A DNA stretch of 61,330 bases from Shewanella surugensis. GTDB lineage: Bacteria; Pseudomonadota; Gammaproteobacteria; Enterobacterales; Shewanellaceae. Shown here in pieces: positions 34,337 to 42,747 of the stretch (positions are counted from its first letter, which is position 1; each line of letters opens with the position of its first letter). The stretch lies in NCBI RefSeq assembly GCF_023284005.1, contig NZ_JAKIKS010000018.1, positions 1 through 61,330 on the forward strand, read 5' to 3'. The translations under genes were made by a program, and so were the position numbers. The notes below the pieces were generated by a model. That model made no database searches, was not told where the DNA came from, and saw nothing but the letters and a program-made list of their open reading frames with translations.

Positions 34337-35847
34337 TGTAGATCCAATATAGTAATGTCACATTCCCCCAATTTAGAGATGTCACATTTTGGTATGCTGG
34401 GCACAAATAATCCAGTGTATTAGATGGGTGCCATGTTAATTACGATGAGCGAAGAAGAGCTGCACCGTATTGGTGTAATTAAGGGCGTTTGCAATAAACA
34501 ATTAACCCAAATGACCGCTGCGTCAATGTTAGGACTGACGCGTCGGCATATTCAAAGGCTGGTGAATCAATTTCGTCAGGATGGCGAAGTGGGTCTAGTG
34601 TCTAAACGTCGTGGACAGGCTAGTAATCGTCGTTTCTTGCCTGAGTTTCGAGAGAAAGTTTTCACGCTCGTTAAGCAAAAATATGCGGATTTTAAACCGA
34701 CCTTTGCCTGTGAAAAATTGGCTGAATTACATGGGATTAAACTGTCCAGTGAAACTTTAAGGCAATGGCTAATCACAGAAGGATTATGGCGGGTCCGTAA
34801 GCGTAAACAGAAAAAAATCTATCAACCCCGTTATCGACGTGAATGTTATGGTGACTTGGTTCAAATTGATGGTTCTCACCATGATTGGTTTGAAGGCCGT
34901 TCGGCTAAATGTTGTTTACTGGTTTTTATTGATGATGCGACCAGTCAATTGATGTCATTACGCTTTTGTGAATCTGAGACCAGCTATGATTATATGAATA
35001 TTACTCGTGAGTATATCGATAATTACGGCAAGCCGATCGCTTTTTATAGCGATAAACATTCGGTCTTTAAGGTTAATTCGCCTAGTCGCAAAAGCAGTAA
35101 GCAGATGACCCAATACGGGCGGATTTTGTATGAGCTCAATATCGAATTAATTTGTGCCAACAGCTCGCAAGCTAAGGGACGGGTTGAACGAGCAAATAGA
35201 ACACTCCAAGATCGCCTGATAAAAGAAATGCGTCTTGCAGGCATTAATACCATTGAAGAAGCCAATGCATGGCTCCCCGAGTTTATGGCGGACTTTAATC
35301 GTCGTTTTGCTTGCTCTGCTTATTCTTCACAAGATGCGCATCGTCCAGCGCAAGAGTCCGCTGTTGAACTGGACGATATCTTTACAAGGCAAAGCAGTCG
35401 TACAGTCTCAAATTCACTGACACTACAATACGATAAAGTCATTTACTTACTTGATCCAACAGACAAAGCGAAGCGGTTAGTTAACAAAAGGGTTATGATT
35501 TATGACTACCCTGATGGCACAATTGCGCTTCGATATTGTGGTGAAGAGTTAACATACAGCGTGTTTGATACGTTGAGACATGTTCAGCAAGGTGAAATAG
35601 TCAGTAATAAACGTTTAGGTGCGGCGTTGGCTTTTGCGAAAGAGAGTCAAGAAGAAAGAGCGGAAGAACATCACCGTCATAGGAATAAGAAAGCGGGTAG
35701 TAGAAAGGCACAGGCAAGATGCATTAATCCCGTGTTTATGCAGGATGTGGAGTTTAAGGCGAGTTTAACAAGGGATTGAAAAGGTATACGACTCATGTGA
35801 CATGTCTATTTTGCTCCCTAATGTGACATCTTTAACTTGCCTTAACA
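34337..35847. mobile_element. ISNCY/IS1202-like insertion sequence
   Basis: Carries one DDE transposase gene. Both termini begin TGT and share, at the same 28-bp distance, an ATGTCACATT motif, with a second TGTCACAT ~24 bp further inside (left 34356 and 34380; right 35795 and 35821 on the opposite strand). The left end abuts GCGACTTTGGCACTC, whose partner is at 37102, not beside the right end at 35847. Confidence 0.8.
34424..35779 (+). CDS. ISNCY-family DDE transposase
   Basis: 451 aa. N-terminal HTH domains (MTAASMLGLTRRHIQRLVNQF) bind the ends. The DDE triad is visible as VQIDGSHHDW, FYSDKHSVF and KGRVERANRTLQDRL. A C-terminal region of ~150 residues with basic HHRHRNKKAG follows. Length and layout fit ISNCY/IS1202-type enzymes. 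Intact, so the element could still move. Confidence 0.9.
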   Translation: MGAMLITMSEEELHRIGVIKGVCNKQLTQMTAASMLGLTRRHIQRLVNQFRQDGEVGLVSKRRGQASNRRFLPEFREKVFTLVKQKYADFKPTFACEKLAELHGIKLSSETLRQWLITEGLWRVRKRKQKKIYQPRYRRECYGDLVQIDGSHHDWFEGRSAKCCLLVFIDDATSQLMSLRFCESETSYDYMNITREYIDNYGKPIAFYSDKHSVFKVNSPSRKSSKQMTQYGRILYELNIELICANSSQAKGRVERANRTLQDRLIKEMRLAGINTIEEANAWLPEFMADFNRRFACSAYSSQDAHRPAQESAVELDDIFTRQSSRTVSNSLTLQYDKVIYLLDPTDKAKRLVNKRVMIYDYPDGTIALRYCGEELTYSVFDTLRHVQQGEIVSNKRLGAALAFAKESQEERAEEHHRHRNKKAGSRKAQARCINPVFMQDVEFKASLTRD

Positions 35848-36253
35848 AAATAGATCTTTAAATTGATCCTATACATCCTAGATATGGTTTGTTTTAGATG
35901 TAAGACAAACACTCATTTTTAAGATCTATTGACATGATTTCTAGGGAGGATGTCAATGGTTTTAGCCTCCTTTCTCGTCAATTTCATGAAAATACAGTGC
36001 GCATGCGCGTTTTTACTAGTCTAATATGTAAATGCGCATGTGCGCTATATAAAGGTTATGCATCCTAAATTATGAAATACTTTATTATTTTTATCATAAT
36101 GGCTTTTGGTCCATTACGGCGTCGGTACGTCCAGCACTCAATAACTAAATACATCAAAAAAGTTAATGCATAACAAGCAGCTCAAGCGGGACCTCCAAGA
36201 GCTCCACTCTTTCCGGCCCCTTATCTGGGCGTAAAATGCTAAACGGAGGCAGT
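35848..36253. other. Non-coding stretch inside the composite element
   Basis: ~400 bases without a gene. Notable are two near-identical palindromic words, GTGCGCATGCGCG (35997-36009) and ATGCGCATGTGCGC (36032-36045), which could be a regulator site. The remainder shows nothing recognisable. Confidence 0.35.
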
Positions 36254-36502
36254 ATGTTTTCATGGTTAATTAGACTGTCAGGCTTGGCAGTGTCTTGGTA
36301 CTACACCGACCTTGAGTCTTCTATAACATTTCAGAGTACCTTTTGCCCAATATTAGTAGCTGTTTTTCTTGTATCAATCTTACTTGAAATAGTGGGACCG
36401 AGGGGGCGAGGAAGTGGTACAGGCGGTGGCGGTTCAGATGGTGGTGGGTTCTTTGGTGGCGATGGAGGCTGTGGTGGTGACGGAGGTGGAGGTGGAGATT
36501 GA
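36254..36502 (+). CDS. Small membrane protein with Gly-rich tail
   Basis: 82 aa from ATG 36254 (SD CGGAGG, a better start than ATG 36236). Two hydrophobic parts (WLIRLSGLAVSWYY and FCPILVAVFLVSILLEIV) then a C-terminal tail of almost pure Gly/Asp/Ser (GTGGGGSDGGGFFGGDGGCG). The stop touches the IS256 remnant. Gly-rich tails like this occur in small envelope proteins. Function unknown. Confidence 0.55.
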   Translation: MFSWLIRLSGLAVSWYYTDLESSITFQSTFCPILVAVFLVSILLEIVGPRGRGSGTGGGGSDGGGFFGGDGGCGGDGGGGGD

Positions 36503-36507
36503 TTAAA

Positions 36508-36795
36508 GGTAGTGTTCGTAATTCTGTGTCATTTCCGTACAATAGTTAAAAACAGGGATGACACATGATTCAATCTTTTGATTTTGAAGAAGCCTTAAAA
36601 GCGTTATAAGCAGGTAAAAACTTAACGGGTAAAGACGGTATTCTCAGCCCATTAATTAAACAGCTCACCGAGGCGGCACTTAATGCTGAAATCGAACAGC
36701 ATCTTGAGCAAGATACACAGCCTAATCGTCGCAATGGCATCAGTCAAAAAACCGTAAAACATGCCTCTGGCAGCTTTGAGCTTGATGGGGTGCGC
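36508..36795 (+). pseudogene. IS256-family transposase remnant (5' end)
   Basis: Begins with an IS256-type end (GGTAGTGTTCGTAATTCTG). From ATG 36565, FDFEEALKAL then stop (TAA 36607), then GKDGILSPLIKQLTEAALNAE and RRNGISQKTVKHASGSFELD match IS256-family transposase N-termini. The sequence breaks off at ~36795. Doubly dead: nonsense codon and truncation. Confidence 0.85.
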
Positions 36796-37016
36796 TTGGA
36801 AAACGGAAAATACCCCACGCTAAGCAATTTATCGAATAATCCCCGCCTGTACAAAACCCAGCAGTTACGTACAGCATCAACTAAACATGTCCGAAACTAA
36901 GCTAAATCACTTATGGACACGTAAATCATTTCGTACAACCATTTCGGTCATAATCATCATTAAATATTAATGAATGGAAAAACCTCAACACCTTGCCATA
37001 CCTACACATCGATTTC
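36796..37016. other. Unassigned stretch inside the composite element
   Basis: ~220 bases between the IS256 remnant and the second IS right end. The first part may be further degraded transposase sequence (GCGCTTGGAAAACGG), but no reading frame continues. Nothing else recognised. Confidence 0.35.
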
Positions 37017-37101
37017 CTTAACAAGGGATTGATAAAAGACACTGACTTGTGTGACATGTCTACTTTGCTCCCTAATGTGACATCTTTAACTTGCCTTAAC
37101 A
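37017..37101. mobile_element. Second right end of the ISNCY-like element (remnant)
   Basis: Nearly identical to 35763-35847, from the last transposase codons (TTAACAAGGGATTGA) through the two ATGTGACA motifs to the terminal ACA. It then meets the target duplication at 37102. Confidence 0.88.
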
Positions 37102-37179
37102 GCGACTTTGGCACTCAGCCTAAATCCCTATCGAACGTAGTAAAACACACAATAAACGTTAATAAAAACCTAAAAAATT

Positions 37180-37210
37180 CCACTACTAAAAAGTAGTGGA
37201 TCTCACCACT
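37180..37210. other. Hairpin pair after the IS unit
   Basis: CCACTACT-AAAA-AGTAGTGG (37180-37199) overlaps AGTGG...CCACT (37195-37210). The latter resembles 28997-29015. Possibly the transcript end of the lost second copy of the 28658 gene. Confidence 0.5.
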
Positions 37211-37672
37211 TTGGTATTTCAAGTGAAAATCAATTGAAACTCTCAAAAGTATATTTTTTAAGACATTCCTAAGATCAACTCTATTTTGCTCTCCTATTCA
37301 ATGCTAGATACAGACTGGGCTAGATGGTAGGTCATTGCATCAGCCTAAGAGAAGTATGCAATCACAGGTTGAAAAGTGACCACTGATAAGTGCCGAAATG
37401 TAAGGGGTGTCAGTTGAGTGACCCTTTTTAATGGTTAAAAAGGCGGGTTTTAGTGTCGTTTTAGCCTGAAAATAGGTAATTCGGCACCATTTTACCTAAA
37501 AGCGGCAAGATTTTGCCGCTTTTTTCCCATAGAAAACGCTAGGATATTTATAAGCTCGAAGTTGTTGTATTTAAATGGGCCGTCTAAATTGACCTTGCAT
37601 TCCTTACCCGCCTCGAGCGGTTTTTTTTATGCCTATATAAAGTCACCCAGTATTTTGTTTTAGGGATAAGCA
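37211..37672 (+). terminator. Intergenic region with terminator at 37498-37526
   Basis: No gene in ~460 bases. Stem AAAAGCGGCAA / TTGCCGCTTTT with trailing T's is a clear bidirectional terminator. A weaker CCGC-CTCGA-GCGG stem with eight T lies at ~37608-37630, just before the methyltransferase gene. Together they separate the accessory block from the lysis genes. Confidence 0.8.
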
Positions 37673-38719
37673 ATGACAAAAATAACAATAGAAAATGGAT
37701 TTACCTTATATAACGATGATTGCTTAAATGTATTAAAAGAAATGGAAGATAACTCAGTTGATTTGATTGCGACTGACCCGCCTTACTTTAAAGTGAAAAA
37801 AGATGCCTGGGATAATCAGTGGGATGATGAATCATGCTTCTTGGCTTGGCTAGATTCTATTTTGTTTGAAATGTGGCGAGTATTAAAGCCCGCTGGCAGC
37901 TTATATCTGTTTTGTTCAGAGCGGCTAGCTGCAAAAGTAGAGGTCTTAATAGATAGTCGTTTCAATGTATTGAATCATATCGTTTGGCGTAAAAAGAACG
38001 GCATTCATCGTAAGCACCGTAAGGAGGGGTTAAGAAAGTTTGCTTCTCAAACAGAGCGGATTATTTTTGCTGAGCATTATGGTGCGCAGGGTTTCGCCAA
38101 AGGTAATTCTGGTTATTCAGATAAATGCAGTGAGTTAAAAGGGGCTGTGTTCGAACCGTTGATTGCTTACTTTCGTGATGCAAAGGCGAAAGCTGGTATT
38201 CAAAGTAAGCAGGTTAATGAGGCAACTAATACTCAGATGTGCAGCCATTGGTTTAGTTCCTCTCAATGGAAGTTACCGACAGAAGCTCAGTATCTTGAGT
38301 TACAAAAATTGTTTGCTGAAAAAGCAGGGACTTTAAATAAAACCCATAAAGAGTTAACGACTGAATATGATGTATTGCACCGTTCTTATATAGAACTGAG
38401 GTGTGATTATGATGATTTACGTCAACAATATGAGAATTTACGCAGACCCTTTAGCGTTAACAAAGATGTTCCTTACACGGATGTGTGGGATTTCGACTCT
38501 GTTCAATTTTATCCAGGTAAACACCCTTGTGAAAAGCCGTTGAAATTAATGAAGCACATCATTAGTTCAAGTACTCGTGCCGGAATGGTTGTACTTGATC
38601 CTTTTATGGGTTCAGGCAGTACAGCAAAAGCATGCAATGAGTTGGACTGTGGATTTGTTGGGGTTGAGATGGATAGCGATATTTTTAACCAAACACTTCA
38701 ATCACTAACCAGTGAATAA
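37673..38719 (+). CDS. N6/N4 DNA methyltransferase
   Basis: 348 aa. DPPYF motif IV at ~38 comes before the SAM-binding FMGSGST at ~310, i.e. beta-class order. The target domain includes a helical insertion with heptad-like repeats (TEYDVLHRSYIELRCDYDDLR) that could dimerise. It methylates adenine N6 or cytosine N4 and likely protects phage DNA. A second methyltransferase in addition to the Dcm type. Confidence 0.9.
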   Translation: MTKITIENGFTLYNDDCLNVLKEMEDNSVDLIATDPPYFKVKKDAWDNQWDDESCFLAWLDSILFEMWRVLKPAGSLYLFCSERLAAKVEVLIDSRFNVLNHIVWRKKNGIHRKHRKEGLRKFASQTERIIFAEHYGAQGFAKGNSGYSDKCSELKGAVFEPLIAYFRDAKAKAGIQSKQVNEATNTQMCSHWFSSSQWKLPTEAQYLELQKLFAEKAGTLNKTHKELTTEYDVLHRSYIELRCDYDDLRQQYENLRRPFSVNKDVPYTDVWDFDSVQFYPGKHPCEKPLKLMKHIISSSTRAGMVVLDPFMGSGSTAKACNELDCGFVGVEMDSDIFNQTLQSLTSE

Positions 38720-38724
38720 TTATT

Positions 38725-39204
38725 ATGAATATTTCTAGGAAGTTGATGATGTTCGGCTTCGCCGCCAGTGTTGCAGGTGGTGGTGCATTAATAGCTGAGC
38801 ATGAAGGCCAAGTATTTAGTAGTTATTTGGATCCTATTGGGGTTTTGACTAGTTGCTATGGTCATACGGGAACAGATTTAAAGCACGGTCAGACATTTAC
38901 AGAGAAAGAGTGCTTAGAGCAATTAGTCGTTGATTTAAGCAAACACAATTATAAATTGATGAAGTTAACTCACCCCGTGATGCTCACAGATAGCGAACAC
39001 GGGGCATATTTGAGTTTTATCTATAAAGTAGGTCATCAAGCGTTTGCCGATTCCACATTGCGAAAGAAATTATTAGCCGGTGATAGAATCGGTGCTTGTA
39101 ATGAGCTATCGCGTTGGGTGTATGGCGCAGGTAAAAAGTTAAAAGGTTTAATCAAAAGACGTCAATCGGAGAGACAGCTTTGCTTAAGGGGGCTTGATGC
39201 CTAA
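38725..39204 (+). CDS. SAR endolysin, GH24 lysozyme
   Basis: 159 aa. N-terminal weakly hydrophobic SAR segment LMMFGFAASVAGGGALIA, then the E-8-D-5-T catalytic motif: Glu in IAEHEG, Asp in SSYLDPIG and Thr in VLTSCYGHTG. Such endolysins are exported, kept inactive in the membrane, and released when a holin or pinholin depolarises it. The holin here looks broken (39782). Confidence 0.9.
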   Translation: MNISRKLMMFGFAASVAGGGALIAEHEGQVFSSYLDPIGVLTSCYGHTGTDLKHGQTFTEKECLEQLVVDLSKHNYKLMKLTHPVMLTDSEHGAYLSFIYKVGHQAFADSTLRKKLLAGDRIGACNELSRWVYGAGKKLKGLIKRRQSERQLCLRGLDA

Positions 39205-39637
39205 TCCATTTAATAAAACCTTTGTTATTTTGATATTTGCCTTGGCTGGTTCGGTGGCGTTCGGACTCATGCTGCAACTGAAGTTAGATGTTGCACAGAC
39301 AAATATTGAATTGTTAGAAATTCAAAAGACTTCATTGCTTATTGATTTGAATGCATTATCCGATGTTGTCGCAACACAAGAAGCGGAACAACAAAGACTT
39401 ATGCTTGAGCTTGATTTATCGGCGGCTCTCAACAAACAGAATGCGATAGAGAAAGAACGAATTAACAAACGGTTGGTAGTCGCTAAATCTAAATTAACTC
39501 ATATGGTAAAGTCTAATGAAACATTGCAGATATGGGGTGATACTGCTGTGCCTAATGATGTTGCTCAGCTGCTCCAACACGCCACCCATTGTACGAACAG
39601 TAACAGTCACACAGACCGAGTATGTGTTCCCCCCTGA
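39197..39637 (+). CDS. Rz-like inner-membrane spanin
   Basis: ~146 aa from ATG 39197 (SD AAGGGGG). One N-terminal membrane segment FVILIFALAGSVAFGLML, then a long periplasmic coiled coil (IELLEIQKTSLLIDLNAL ... EKERINKRLVVAKSKL). It pairs with the nested lipoprotein to fuse inner and outer membranes at lysis. Overlaps the endolysin end. Confidence 0.8.
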   Translation: MPNPFNKTFVILIFALAGSVAFGLMLQLKLDVAQTNIELLEIQKTSLLIDLNALSDVVATQEAEQQRLMLELDLSAALNKQNAIEKERINKRLVVAKSKLTHMVKSNETLQIWGDTAVPNDVAQLLQHATHCTNSNSHTDRVCVPP

Positions 39638-39785
39638 CAATATGCTAAGCAACTGTTTAATCCCTGATTACTCAGCACAAACCAACGCTGAGCTAGCTGA
39701 GTACACATTGATATTAATCGCCAAGATCACAGGATGCGATGCGGACTGGCAACGTTTAACCCACTGGGTAGAGAGTAAGCGATGA
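39516..39785 (+). CDS. Rz1-like outer-membrane spanin lipoprotein
   Basis: 89 aa, starts inside the Rz-like gene in another frame. Signal and lipobox VILLCLMMLLSC|S, then short Pro/Thr-rich part (NTPPIVRTVTVTQTEYVFPP). Typical overlapping Rz/Rz1 pair, though it extends further past Rz than usual. Confidence 0.8.
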   Translation: MKHCRYGVILLCLMMLLSCSNTPPIVRTVTVTQTEYVFPPDNMLSNCLIPDYSAQTNAELAEYTLILIAKITGCDADWQRLTHWVESKR

Positions 39786-39996
39786 GTGAGCCAACCATTC
39801 AAAAAGTTATAAGTACTGCTGCATATAGTGCATCAGTATCGACAGCCGCAAGTAGTGTATTGACAACAAATGATTGGATATTAGCTGCCAGTATAAACGT
39901 GATGAAGAACTACATAATCTAGATATGAAGCTCAAAGGTCAGCAACTTGATGATTGTGGTAAGGCTAGTGGCATGGGTCCTTCTGGGCGTATTTAA
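39782..39996 (+). pseudogene. Holin-like gene with deleted membrane segment
   Basis: ATG overlaps the Rz1 stop. The first frame reads MSEPTIQKVISTAAYSASVS ... LTTNDWILAA and stops at 39922. The other frame resumes with YKRDEELHNLDMKLKGQQLD and ends at TAA 39996. Intact relatives of this layout have a membrane helix between 'NDW' and 'YKR'. It is missing, and the frame shifts, consistent with an internal deletion of a size not divisible by three near 39888. Confidence 0.7.
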
Positions 39997-40084
39997 AGCC
40001 TACGGGTCTCTATACCCGCAGAACTTCGCTTGTTAATTTTTTTTTTTGATTTTGGGGTTTCCGGTTTCCGGTTTTTAAACACGT
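39997..40084. other. Region upstream of terminase, candidate cos/packaging site
   Basis: Contains stem ACGGGT/ACCCG (~40002-40018), a run of 12 T, and GGTTTCCGGTTTCCGG tandem words before the terminase small-subunit start. In lambda-like phages cos lies here. No cos sequence can be confirmed. Confidence 0.35.
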
Positions 40085-40675
40085 ATGGCAAAGCTATTTA
40101 ACCTTGATAAAAAGTTTAACCAGGAGGATATCGCCTCACTTCTTTATATTTCATCTCGTCAGGTTAGAAACCTTATGCAGCAAGGGTTTCTGCCTCAAGC
40201 AAAAGGCCGAGATGGTATTGATCCTCTAGCATGTATCCATGCTTATATCACATATAAATCTAAGAGTAGAAACAGCAAAGAAAAAGCGGAAACCGATGCT
40301 GATGAAGAGGAAGAATTTGATAAAATTGAGAACAAACTCAAACTAGAAGATAAACGCGAAAGTATCGCGATGAAACGAGCAAAACGGATGTTGTTCGAAA
40401 AGACCTACGGGCCTTTGGATATTATCTCAGATGTACTTCAACAAGTAGGCGGAAATTTAGCAACAATACATGATGGCCTTATCTCAAAAATGAAACTGGC
40501 TTGGCCCGACATGCCAGTTGAAGCGGTTGAAGTGTTGACGAACGAACTAACGGCAGCCGCAAATGAATGTTCAGAAATTACTCCCGATCTCTCAGATTAC
40601 ACAGATGGCGATCCAGAAGACGGTCCGGCGTGGATTGTTGGTGATGAGGAAAGTGCTTCCAGTATCGGGCCGTGA
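40085..40675 (+). CDS. Terminase small subunit, Nu1-like
   Basis: 196 aa. N-terminal winged helix (FNQEDIASLLYISSRQVRNLMQQGFLPQA) as in lambda Nu1, then a long charged helix (EEEEFDKIENKLKLEDKR) and an acidic C-terminus that contacts the large subunit. It recognises the phage packaging site. Overlaps the terminase large-subunit start by 32 bp. Confidence 0.8.
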   Translation: MAKLFNLDKKFNQEDIASLLYISSRQVRNLMQQGFLPQAKGRDGIDPLACIHAYITYKSKSRNSKEKAETDADEEEEFDKIENKLKLEDKRESIAMKRAKRMLFEKTYGPLDIISDVLQQVGGNLATIHDGLISKMKLAWPDMPVEAVEVLTNELTAAANECSEITPDLSDYTDGDPEDGPAWIVGDEESASSIGP

Positions 40676-42470
40676 ATGGTGCGATAAACATTTTAGATTA
40701 CCAGCCGGATCATCACAAACTGCTGGGCGATGGACAACAATGCCATTACAAGTTGTGCCTTTAAATATGATGTGTAATCGCAATATTCGTTGTGTGGTTT
40801 TTCAAAAATCTGCTCGTATTGGGTATTCAAAAATATTGGTGGGTTCGGTCAGTTGTCTGCAAGCGCAATACAATACTAACGTTGTTATTTATCAGCCAAC
40901 GGATGATGATGCTAAAGATTTTACTATTGATGAAATAGATGCTGCGTGGGAAATGATGCCTATCATGCAGCGTATATTTCCTTATTTATTTGCAAAGAAT
41001 GAAAAAAACACGGTTAAAAAGAAAGTCGGTGCAGGCTGGACGTTAGATATAAAAGGGACCCACACACCTAAAAATACTCGCCGTTTAACGAAAAGCGCTT
41101 TATTCGCCGATGAAGTTGATGGGTGGATTTGGCGTTTTGCAAAAGAGGGTACGCCGATAAAACCTGCTCGAGCTAGATTAGAAGGAGCAGCTTTTCCGAT
41201 GGAACGTTGGGGTACTACACCAACTGTCGCCGGTGAGTCTCACATTGAAGTGTTAATGTCAGAGGTTGATTTTACGTTTCGTTTTTATCTGCCATGTCCC
41301 CATTGTGATCATGAGCAGGTGTTAGTGTGGGGAGATAAAGATAGTCAGCATGGGATGAAGTGGGAAAACACAAAAACCAGTATTGCAGCTAAGTCTCGTA
41401 CTGCTCATTATCTCTGTATTAGTTGTACTCAAAAAATCCACTATAACCAACTTAGCGCAATGGAAAAGGCGGGTCGATGGATTGCAGAGGATGGTACCTG
41501 GACAAATGATGGTATTCAATTTTTCTCAGACTCAAATGAAAAAGTGTCTACGCCTCGAAAAGTGGGTTTACATTGCTGGGCGGGTTACAGCATAAACTTA
41601 TCGTTTGGTTGGATTGGCCTAGTTGAAGAATTTTTAAGTTGTGGTGGCGATCCTGCTAAGCTCCAACCATTTGTAAATTTGGTTTTAGGTGAGTTATGGG
41701 AAGGTGATAACGCTGAAAAATTAGATTGGGAACACTTAAAATTACGAAGAGAGATTTGGTGGGCTGGTGATCGTAAGGAGAACCCTGTTCATTCTCGGGC
41801 TTGTATATTGACTGGTGGGATAGATACTCAAGATGATCGCGTTGAATTTTACGTATGGGCATGGGGGGTCGGTGAAGAATGCTGGTTAGTTGATCATATT
41901 GTCGTGCTTGGTGATTTATCGAGTGATGCCATGCAAGAAATGGCAGGTAAGCAGCTTTATAATCAGTACATGAAAGCCAATGGTGAAAAAATGGATGTAA
42001 GTTTGTGGTGCTGGGATGCCATGGGCCATAAAACAGATGATGTTTATAAAATGAGTCGTGAACATGGGAAATTATGGGTCATTCCGATCCAAGGTGAAAA
42101 TAAGTATGGGAAACCCATCGCTAGCTTTCCTCGTAAGAAAAACCTTAAAAAAGTCTATTTAACGCGTCTTGGCACTGATGGATTAAAAGAGCGTCTTTAT
42201 GGACGTTTAAATTTAACACCAAAATCAATTAATGATCCTGTACCTGGCTGTATTCATTTTCCTCTCGATGACGACATTTGTGGTGATGAGTTTTTTAAAC
42301 AGCTCTGTAGTGCCTCTAAGAAATTAGAGATTAATAAATCAGGACAACGAAACTGGCGCTGGGTTAAACAATATCATGTATTTGATGAAGCCTTGGATTG
42401 TTGGAATTATGCTAATGCTGCATTAAATATTTTGATGCAGAGGTTTGGTTTTGTATTAACAGAGCCGTAA
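40644..42470 (+). CDS. Terminase large subunit, lambda gpA family
   Basis: ~608 aa from ATG 40644 (the frame is open from 40563, but VLPVSGREWCDKHFRLPAGS is the normal N-terminus). ATPase signals: FQKSARIGYSKILVG (Walker A-like), ALFADEVDGW (Walker B) and YQPTDDDAKD. A zinc CPHCDHEQ ... CISC finger and the nuclease domain with GGIDTQDDRVEFYVWAWG follow. It cuts and pumps DNA into the prohead. Confidence 0.9.
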   Translation: MRKVLPVSGREWCDKHFRLPAGSSQTAGRWTTMPLQVVPLNMMCNRNIRCVVFQKSARIGYSKILVGSVSCLQAQYNTNVVIYQPTDDDAKDFTIDEIDAAWEMMPIMQRIFPYLFAKNEKNTVKKKVGAGWTLDIKGTHTPKNTRRLTKSALFADEVDGWIWRFAKEGTPIKPARARLEGAAFPMERWGTTPTVAGESHIEVLMSEVDFTFRFYLPCPHCDHEQVLVWGDKDSQHGMKWENTKTSIAAKSRTAHYLCISCTQKIHYNQLSAMEKAGRWIAEDGTWTNDGIQFFSDSNEKVSTPRKVGLHCWAGYSINLSFGWIGLVEEFLSCGGDPAKLQPFVNLVLGELWEGDNAEKLDWEHLKLRREIWWAGDRKENPVHSRACILTGGIDTQDDRVEFYVWAWGVGEECWLVDHIVVLGDLSSDAMQEMAGKQLYNQYMKANGEKMDVSLWCWDAMGHKTDDVYKMSREHGKLWVIPIQGENKYGKPIASFPRKKNLKKVYLTRLGTDGLKERLYGRLNLTPKSINDPVPGCIHFPLDDDICGDEFFKQLCSASKKLEINKSGQRNWRWVKQYHVFDEALDCWNYANAALNILMQRFGFVLTEP

Positions 42471-42503
42471 TTCATTAATTATAAAACAGTTGGTTAACGG
42501 TGG

Positions 42504-42550
42504 TTAAATGACATTAAATGACATTAAATGACATTAAATGACATTAAATG
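42504..42550. repeat. 10-bp tandem repeat ACATTAAATG x4 over the gpW start
   Basis: Four perfect units at 42511-42550, preceded by TTAAATG. Every unit supplies an ATG, each in a new frame, and each short frame MTLNDIK ends in a TGA overlapping an ATG two units on. The gpW start is 42538. Slippage would alter which ATG is in frame. Confidence 0.95.
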
Positions 42551-42747
42551 ATAAATTACAACAGGCAGAAACGGCGTATCACAGACTGCAAACAGGTACG
42601 ATGGCGGTATCAATCACTGAAGATGGTCAGCAAATCGATTTTAATCGGGCCAATATACATCAACTTAAAAATTATATTGATGAGTTAAAACTTCAATTAG
42701 GTATGAAAAGCACGCGACGTAAAGGTCCCGCTGGAGTAATGTTTTAA
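42538..42747 (+). CDS. gpW-like head-tail connector
   Basis: 69 aa, matches the gpW family: LNDKLQQAETAYHRLQTG ... VSITEDGQQIDFNRANI ... LKNYIDELKLQLG. It stabilises packaged DNA in the connector and prepares for tail attachment. The stop overlaps the portal start (TAATG). Confidence 0.9.
   Translation: MTLNDKLQQAETAYHRLQTGTMAVSITEDGQQIDFNRANIHQLKNYIDELKLQLGMKSTRRKGPAGVMF

Larger units (their letters stand above)
34337..37101. mobile_element. Composite 'one-and-a-half IS' unit with 15-bp target duplication
   Basis: GCGACTTTGGCACTC occurs at 34322-34336 immediately before the IS left end and again at 37102-37116 immediately after a second IS right end (37017-37101). The unit thus has one left end and two right ends, and carries a Gly-rich gene and an IS256 remnant between them. 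Joining the outer flanks restores a sequence paralogous to 28710-28745. Confidence 0.65.

Noticed and set aside
36564..36900. Active IS256 transposase
   Set aside because: Early TAA and loss of the catalytic part.
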